Made by a program: the position numbers and the translations under genes. The notes under the pieces were generated by a model. The model had not been told where the DNA came from. It did no database searches and worked only from the letters and a program-made list of their open reading frames with translations. Positions 33,401 to 37,421 of a DNA stretch of 37,421 nt are shown here, piece by piece. Source of the DNA: Beroe ovata (taxonomy: Eukaryota > Ctenophora > Nuda > Beroida > Beroidae); the NCBI GenBank assembly GCA_946803715.1, contig CAMPET010000008.1, positions 256,399 to 293,819 on the forward strand, written 5' to 3'. The first letter of the stretch is position 1; each line of letters starts with the position of its first letter.

Positions 33401-33962
33401 AGGGATGATCTGCCATCACTGGTGCCACGAGTTCCACTGATGCAAAACCAGATTCCTCATCACTGAGAACATCAACATCACAAGTGATCAGTAACTTGTT
33501 AGGTGATGTCAGTTCTACCTTCTCTGTGTTGAGGGCAGATATGACCTTGGTCTTTGTTAAAACCTCTTTGGCCAGCGTGGAAAAGGAAACTCTCTCCGTT
33601 CTCATAAACTTACCCCACGTGTAAGTTAGTGGCGATACAGGTTCAGTGGAGCGATTCAGAACCTGTGTTCGCAATCTTGTTGTCCTGACAACGGTCGTGT
33701 GATCATCTATCTCTTCACACGTGACAAGGTCACTTCTCTCAGCCTGACTCATGAAGTCAGCCAGGCGCCTGAATCCGTCAGGGGTAACAATCAATGATCC
33801 ATCACGTGCCCTATCAATGAGACCAGATTCTATCAATTCATCAATCTCTTGGCAGATGGTCCCCTGCAGGATGTGAGGTAGAGCTAAAACTACCTTACTG
33901 GAGCAGGAGCGCGGGTTTGCTAAAAGATAAGTGTAGATATCCTGTCTATCCGAGTTTGACAT
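12226..33962 (-). CDS. Giant exon 1: winged-helix-like / filamin-Ig / disordered repeats / beta repeats (7245 codons)
   Basis: An uninterrupted frame of about 21.7 kb. I place the start at ATG 33962; the GTG just before it is not needed, and an in-frame TAA lies 18 nt upstream. Approximate residues: 1-75 winged-helix-like; 75-270 acidic, Ser-rich; 270-1757 about 15 filamin-type Ig modules; 1757-2000 acidic linker; 2000-5240 tandem 225/240-residue disordered repeats; 5284-6054 seven divergent Ig modules; 6141-6414 and 6473-7170 Gly-rich short beta repeats; 7170-7245 linker with two copies of a PSxxLFxxxDR motif. There is no signal peptide or membrane segment, so it is probably cytoplasmic. It ends in phase 2 at a GTGAGT donor and reads into spectrin exons. 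One N at 20440 makes the true length uncertain. The position just before a spectrin rod matches the giant isoform-specific exons of spectraplakins, but the content differs. Upstream coding exons could lie outside the window. Confidence 0.9.
12451..14544 (-). repeat. Two 1047-bp tandem direct copies encoding Gly-rich beta repeats
   Basis: Copies at 12451-13497 and 13498-14544 align without any length change: matching points at 12451/13498/14545 and 12591/13638 are each exactly 1047 bp (349 codons) apart, and differences are scattered single bases. Each copy encodes a Ser/Asp/Glu linker (DGEITVDEPV), a basic KPYxKxPQSKPKTRKFIRPG segment, then about ten hairpin-like units such as VLTIKPDGTLMGxDNKELRD, LYGPRVGPTGHxYLPNGN and VYRPNGHVYLHPT. 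It looks like a recent unequal-crossover duplication within the exon. Function unknown. Confidence 0.92.
14720..15540 (-). other. Gly/Asp/Asn/Pro short beta-type repeats, older divergent copy
   Basis: Short repeats of about 20-30 residues of the form G-x-Phi-x-D-x-x-G-x-P-Phi-x-x-x-x-G: LIDSKGCPLIGPNGTMIQLG, VYGPRIGPNGHVYDILGKKV, VLANEDGNLLSPDHDLLL, LIDEGGNRVTDIYGNPVIIG. Alternating hydrophobics and Gly/Asn turns suggest beta-hairpins in series. This block is the diverged relative of the two 1047-bp copies that follow. It is not the plakin repeat, which is about 38 residues and helical at its end. It ends with NPLMAGLGCFVIPDG, the motif shared with the disordered array. I do not recognise the family. 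Confidence 0.55.
15800..18110 (-). other. Filamin-like Ig array 2: about 7 divergent modules
   Basis: After the disordered array the translation returns to beta-strand text with the same endings as array 1: PGPYLIEKVTWG, LGVYRVFFLLD, TGTYVLSMYHDE, PGRHTICMIRDE, PGSYKINLMAGKVRLPGFPVSI and PGVHLTNIFVGDSEIPQSPIKFTV. The last two carry the filamin-type closing strand (xPxFP / xPQSP). Spacing is about 330 bp per module. They are single, not in pairs, and much more divergent than array 1; some could be degenerate Ig folds of another family. They share FDIPP/PPRVQGK-like openings with the last single module of array 1, which suggests that the disordered array expanded between once-adjacent Ig modules. 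Confidence 0.6.
18790..18870 (-). other. Unit with internal deletion near the end of the array
   Basis: In coding order the text jumps from SSLESGQEEQ straight to GSRQSSSEDEGIIHIKPVAS. The acidic SISSSDTSLHD section and the MSGRK/basic block are absent, so two partial units are fused. The frame is intact. A neighbouring unit near 19710 similarly lacks the DPHMAG section and mixes short- and long-type text. Confidence 0.7.
20440..20440. other. Single N inside the repeat array: probable assembly gap or collapse
   Basis: The only ambiguous base in the window. In coding order the left flank stops inside SISSSDTSLH (about 530 bp into a short unit) and the right flank resumes at PTIPVHVVEP (about 220 bp into a unit). 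Marker spacing across it is 987 bp rather than the 1350 expected for two short units. At least about 365 bp of repeat, or more in whole units, is therefore missing, though the frame happens to be kept. Confidence 0.85.
27960..28690 (-). other. Acidic linker between Ig array 1 and the disordered repeat array
   Basis: Translation is rich in Asp, Glu, Ser and Pro, with no predicted fold I can name. It includes the first copy of a recurring motif (RPMMAGLRLGKMPDG, near 28290), so the motif is present before the tandem array proper begins. It ends where the first basic KKRKSKK block starts, near 27890-27930. Confidence 0.6.
28690..33150 (-). other. Filamin-type Ig array 1: about 7 module pairs plus one
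   Basis: A ~195-200-residue unit recurs about seven times. Each has an A module opening with a KFPDISKxQLxPNQVLKLP-like line, containing TNGGxYELSF and ending SPMKFxVEG, then a B module opening YDxQCVFKK, containing a QPSG turn and a FNFxPVExGSHDFxV line, and ending with a GRPIxxSPRTxxI strand. The QPSG turn, the GSHxFxV strand and the closing xSPR/xSPM strand are hallmarks of filamin repeats (Ig-FLN). QPSG-equivalent sites fall near 32130, 31530, 30930, 30340, 29690 and 29105, so the spacing is about 585-650 bp. A last single module (28690-28930) retains the KPGRYTF and IPIKI strands. The strict A/B alternation recalls the paired Ig domains of filamin rod 2, but the A modules lack a clear G-xYxVxF-xG-x-IPxSP consensus and are divergent. 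Confidence 0.8.
33740..33962 (-). other. N-terminal winged-helix-like segment of the giant exon
   Basis: The first ~75 residues read as helix (RQDIYTYLLANP), helix (SSKVVLALPHI), a longer helix (ICQEIDELIESGLI), a turn with beta strands (DRARDGSLIVT), then a last helix (PDGFRRLADFM). The EIDELIESGLI-x-R-x-x-DGSLIVTPDGFRRL pattern is what the recognition helix, wing and following helix of winged-helix domains look like. This is pattern reading only. Such a domain could mediate protein or nucleic-acid contact; in a cytoskeletal giant the former seems likelier. A strong internal splice acceptor (TTATCTTTTAG, exon side from 33919) could bypass the first helix. Confidence 0.4.
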
Positions 33963-34689
33963 CACATCCTTACCGGATTACATGATATCTATGGAGATGA
34001 GTACAGATTAACTATTATGACTAGGATAAGCTAACGGAATAGTGAATTTATGTATCAGAGCATTGAAGAGGAGAAATTTAGATTAGTGTCGATGTTTTTG
34101 ATTTTGAAATACCATCGATCAAACATTATTCAATTTGATAATAACAACGGATTAATAAAAGCACGCCAGACAACGCAGAGACATGCTTTTGTGAGAATTA
34201 TCCAGAGTTGATATGCAATTTTGATCACAGCATAGGAAATGTTAAACTATTCCGATATGCATCCTATTGAGATACCATGTGACGGCCACAACATCAACAG
34301 TATTATTCAAATTTGTTTCAAATTTCCGTGATGGTACAAAACGCCACATATATTTCTACAAGAATTATTGTGCAATATACATGGGTATAGTAGTCGAATT
34401 TGGACTTCACCAGAGAACTTTGCCTACAATTTCGAGATCCAGTGGAGAGTAATATCAACCGACAAAAACAATCTTTACTAATTGATTATGAGTAAAAATT
34501 TAGATTTGTGCCCCCAGACATGTCATCTGAACACTGTTTACTGAACCACACAACGGACATGATGGGGTTGACAATAGAAATGAATGTCATATATGAAAAA
34601 AGGAGTGTGGCAGAGTTCATTGACACTGAATGTTGAAAAAAGGTACAATGTAATTAAATTTCATTTTTCACGAAAAATTACTATAACCA

Positions 34690-34796
34690 ATAATTGGCGA
34701 TGGTTATCATTATTGGCGATGATGGTTACCATTATTGTTACCATTATTGTTACCATCATTATGGTTACCATTATTGGCGATGGTTATCGGGAACTC
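34690..34796. repeat. Minisatellite of TTACCATTATTG / TTGGCGATGG units
   Basis: Imperfect tandem copies of a 12-mer (ttaccattattg) flanked on both sides by ttattggcgatggttat. It gives a spurious plus-strand ORF with VTIIVTII text. Confidence 0.85.
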
Positions 34797-34949
34797 TCTG
34801 GGATGATAATTATGGCGAACTATGAAGAGTTCCAGGAAAATCACGAATTTCGGCAAAGAATGAATATTATTCAGAATTTTCTAGTGTCCATAATAAGAGT
34901 ACAAACTACTTAATATTAATACATTTATAGTAATTCACACTCCTCAACA

Positions 34950-34962
34950 AACTATATATATC
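34950..34962 (-). promoter_or_regulatory. Possible TATA element upstream of the giant exon
   Basis: The minus strand reads GATATATATAGTTTG, about 1 kb before the ATG at 33962. It is the best TATA-like site in the upstream region, but AT-rich DNA makes such matches common, and a 5' UTR of that length or an untranslated exon would be needed. Confidence 0.2.
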
Positions 34963-35814
34963 ACCATCTGCTGCAGTGACCACCTGCGCTGCACGAAATT
35001 CTATACTGTGTTGTTATAGAGAAATAATATTCGAATCAACCATAATATGGGCCACAATTAGCAGTGGGGTCATGTGGGTCGAATGGGGCATCACATAGTA
35101 CGGTATCAGCTACAACGCATGCAGAAACATTTCAACACGGGAAGTCAGCTTATGATTAATGTGTGGGTTGAAATAATTAAAACATCGGTACGGACGAGCA
35201 ATGAATCACGATAGAAGAAATGTTCTTCTCTGAGATAACAGCATCAACATTCAGCGCACCGACTTCTTCTACATAAGATGTACAACAATACGAAATGATA
35301 TCGTAATTAACGAAATTAAGTAAGGAGTCAATGACCCCTTCCCTCACCGTATTGAGTATTCAAAATAAAGTATACTTTATCGAATCAAGATCAGACGATA
35401 GATATGATCAGTATTTGAATATTATCAATGTGGAACAAACTCTGGTATGCCTGATATTACCAATATTATACGTCCCATAACACATAAGACCATGCATGAT
35501 GCAATTCATATTGTGAAACACAAGAAAATATACTTTCCCACGCACGCAGGCAACGAGCGAAAACTACAAAATATTTTCAATATTTATTTAAGAAATCTAA
35601 TAAACACTTCCGGAAAGGGGGTCGGATTGGGCACTATCATAAAGAACGCTCAGTCATTGGATTAAGAAAACCTAGTTTGGTAGGTAGCCTAAACGCGCCT
35701 ACAAAGTACAAATTTTGACGAACTCCGAGTATATATGAGAGTCGATGGTTTGTCAGTGCTGGGAGAGAACCCTGATACAGATCTGTAACGATGTCATCGG
35801 TCTATCTAGATGAA

Positions 35815-36310
35815 TTATGGTGTCAAAGATGTGTTAACCTATGTCAAGGCTGCTAGATTGTCAAAAAGTATGAAGTCAAAAATAATTTAAGAAGAAGTGT
35901 CCTGACGTACTGGTGTCAAAAAGTCGGTGATTATAGATTTGTGGAATTGTGCTTTGTAGGCGCTTATAGGCTACGTAGCTAGATCAAAATCAGGCTCTAC
36001 TGGTGCCAAAATAATTGGTACCTAATACTTATATAGATTGTTAATACTTATATAGATTGTTTGAAACTAAGAAGGGCCAAAATAAATATTGTCAAGAGGG
36101 TGTGTTATCAAAGCGGAGCGGTGTCAAAGCGGCGCCGTGTCAAAACGAACTGTTGTCAGTTACATGATATCATAGGTACTGAAGTTGATCCGGAATGATC
36201 GGTTGATATGGAAGAATGGTGTCACGCAGCTATACCTGGTTTTCGTAAATATCTATGTCAGGATAAAACTGTGTCAGCATTACAGATAATACATATTTAA
36301 TGGTGTCAAT
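35815..36310. repeat. Cluster of degenerate GGTGTCAAA words
   Basis: About eleven copies of (t)ggtgtcaaa or close variants (atgtcaagg, attgtcaaaa, ggtgccaaaa, ccgtgtcaaaac, ggtgtcacg, ggtgtcaatc) in 500 bp at irregular spacing, all in one orientation. Probably a decayed tandem repeat; no known element recognised. Confidence 0.5.
36023..36060. repeat. 19-bp tandem duplication
   Basis: taatacttatatagattgt occurs twice in direct succession. Confidence 0.9.
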
Positions 36311-36795
36311 CCCTCATCTCACCTACCCAATACCAAACGAGATAGCAGTTTGTACGTTCTATAGAGCTGGATTATGGGTGTTAAACAACCCAATTGAATA
36401 TCATTTTTACAGATATCACTTGACAATAGGAAAACATGCAACGCTTGAACAGCCATGTCATAAGAAACACCTTATAATTAGCAGAAATTGATCGAAATTG
36501 TGGTACAATTTTTGTAGCAATAGTCACCAAAACGGAAAAAGTTGCAAGGATCAAGGAAGCCACTTGAATTATATCGTTGAAAGGAAACACGCAAAACAAT
36601 TGAGCAAAGCACTTATAATATCAAAGAATAAAGCGAATACGATACAGGAAAAAGTAACCGGCCGGAGGATACAGACCAGGACCGTTATGTAAACAAATGT
36701 GGAGGGGGGATTTTTCTCTCACACATACACTCGGAGTGAAATCACGCAGTCATCAAATCTGTAACACAGATTGAATTATGTACGTATCTGCGGCA

Positions 36796-36850
36796 CTGCA
36801 ACAAACACGCACAAACACGCACACACGCACACACACAAACACACACGCAG
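36796..36850. repeat. (CA)-rich microsatellite
   Basis: Interrupted CA/CGCA run (acaaacacgcacacacgcac and similar). Confidence 0.9.
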
Positions 36851-37362
36851 TGCTTGTATGTGAAAAATAGTATCATCAAGGGATTGGTAGCTGATTATTG
36901 GCGCTCGTGGAAAAGCACCGAACACTGAAGATAGGTCACAATCTCGTGAAACATTTTATTTGGGACTTATTTAGGTAGGTACCTGTTGTTAAGAAAACAT
37001 GCGGATAAAAACAACCATGAGAACAAAACTGGTACCACACAGGTAATAATATACCTTCATCATCCCATGTGGACGCCACTCATGGTATCTGAAACTCCCG
37101 AGCAATCTCACAAATAAAAATGCTTCTGGGATTGGGGAACAGTGACACACCCCGCTTACAGAGAAAAACAATCAAGAACAATGGAAAATGGGAGTAGTGA
37201 GAGAAGTGAAAACATCAGTAATTCGCATTTACAAAATGGAATCTCGGACCGTTATCAATACTGTTGCGTTTGTCGACTAAAATATGAACTGGAGTAAGCG
37301 AAACAAAGAAACAAACATCCAATATACATCACATATTTGACTCCAATATCATAATATGATTG

Positions 37363-37420
37363 TGTGTAATTGTGTGTGTGTGTGTGTGTGTCTGTGAGTG
37401 TGTGTGTGTGTGTGTGTGTG
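37363..37420. repeat. (TG)n microsatellite at the right edge
   Basis: TG dinucleotides with a few interruptions up to the last base of the window, as at the left edge but in the opposite dinucleotide orientation. Confidence 0.95.
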
Positions 37421-37421
37421 A

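Larger units (their letters stand above)
50..33962 (-). other. Gene model: giant filamin-Ig / spectrin-rod cytoskeletal protein (3' part beyond window)
   Basis: I joined 22 exons by hand: 33962-12226, 11875-11725, 11557-11399, 9084-8914, 8809-8657, 8549-8031, 7872-7699, 7554-7371, 7239-6798, 6712-6541, 6438-6226, 6128-5857, 5721-5457, 5358-5152, 5030-4587, 4498-4330, 4138-3792, 3700-3550, 1053-878, 765-629, 522-330, 159-50. Every junction is GT-AG and every phase matches (phases 0, 1 and 2 all occur), which chance would not give. The joined product exceeds 8800 residues and lacks its C-terminus. Known: proteins with long spectrin-repeat rods (spectraplakins, dystrophin, nesprins) are cytoskeletal cross-linkers; filamin Ig modules bind partners and act as mechanosensors. 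Inferred: a cytoplasmic linker or scaffold. The rod resembles spectraplakin (MACF1/dystonin/Shot) repeats most, but no calponin-homology, plakin, EF-hand or GAS2 domain is in the window, so I give no symbol. Confidence 0.8.
33963..37421 (-). other. Upstream non-coding region
   Basis: About 3.5 kb of AT-rich DNA, presumably 5' flank or a 5' intron of the giant exon. No frame here has domain-like text, and no plakin or calponin-homology exon was found. The first 25 nt contain an ATG-TAA minimal upstream ORF in frame with the main ATG. Simple repeats are listed separately. Confidence 0.6.

Noticed and set aside
12226-33962. Mobile-element or viral origin of the giant ORF
   Set aside because: No reverse transcriptase, integrase, transposase, capsid or terminal repeats; content is Ig, disordered and cytoskeletal-type text.
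34584-34913. Plus-strand ORF with membrane-like VTIIVTII text
   Set aside because: It is produced by the TTACCATTATTG minisatellite.

Overview
This window is metazoan nuclear DNA, and almost all of its coding content is one very large minus-strand gene, read from right to left. The evidence is consistent GT-AG introns, mostly 85-350 bp, whose exon phases join without conflict, spectrin-repeat rods with their conserved Trp positions, filamin-type Ig modules, and CA/TG microsatellites at both ends. Short introns suggest a compact invertebrate genome, possibly a non-bilaterian such as a sponge or cnidarian, but the species cannot be fixed from sequence alone. The window both begins and ends in a CA/TG run, so it may be a contig that broke at microsatellites.

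Layout in transcription order: 33963-37421 is AT-rich non-coding DNA, the presumed upstream region. 12226-33962 is one giant exon encoding about 7245 residues without interruption. It holds an N-terminal winged-helix-like segment, about 15 filamin-type Ig modules in pairs, an acidic linker, a disordered array of 225- and 240-residue repeats (broken by one N at 20440), about 7 divergent Ig modules, then Gly/Asp/Asn/Pro-rich short beta-type repeats ending in two nearly identical 1047-bp copies. The exon does not end at its apparent TGA. That TGA lies inside a consensus GTGAGT donor, and the frame continues through 21 small exons (11875 down to 50). These encode about 1600 residues of spectrin-like triple-helical rod and run off the left edge.

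Only two introns are long: 9085-11398 (2.3 kb) and 1054-3549 (2.5 kb). Each contains a minus-strand ORF with its own ATG, in-frame upstream stops, a TATA-like sequence a short way upstream, and a possible donor in the phase of the next spectrin exon. One encodes a basic SGV-repeat/RS-like head (9372-9812), the other a 574-residue proline-free coiled coil (1182-2906). The simplest reading is a spectraplakin-like cytoskeletal giant with internal promoters, whose N-terminal half is a filamin-Ig/disordered/beta-repeat module in place of the usual calponin-homology/plakin parts. I do not recognise this filamin-Ig plus spectrin combination as a described family, and it is the main candidate for something new here.
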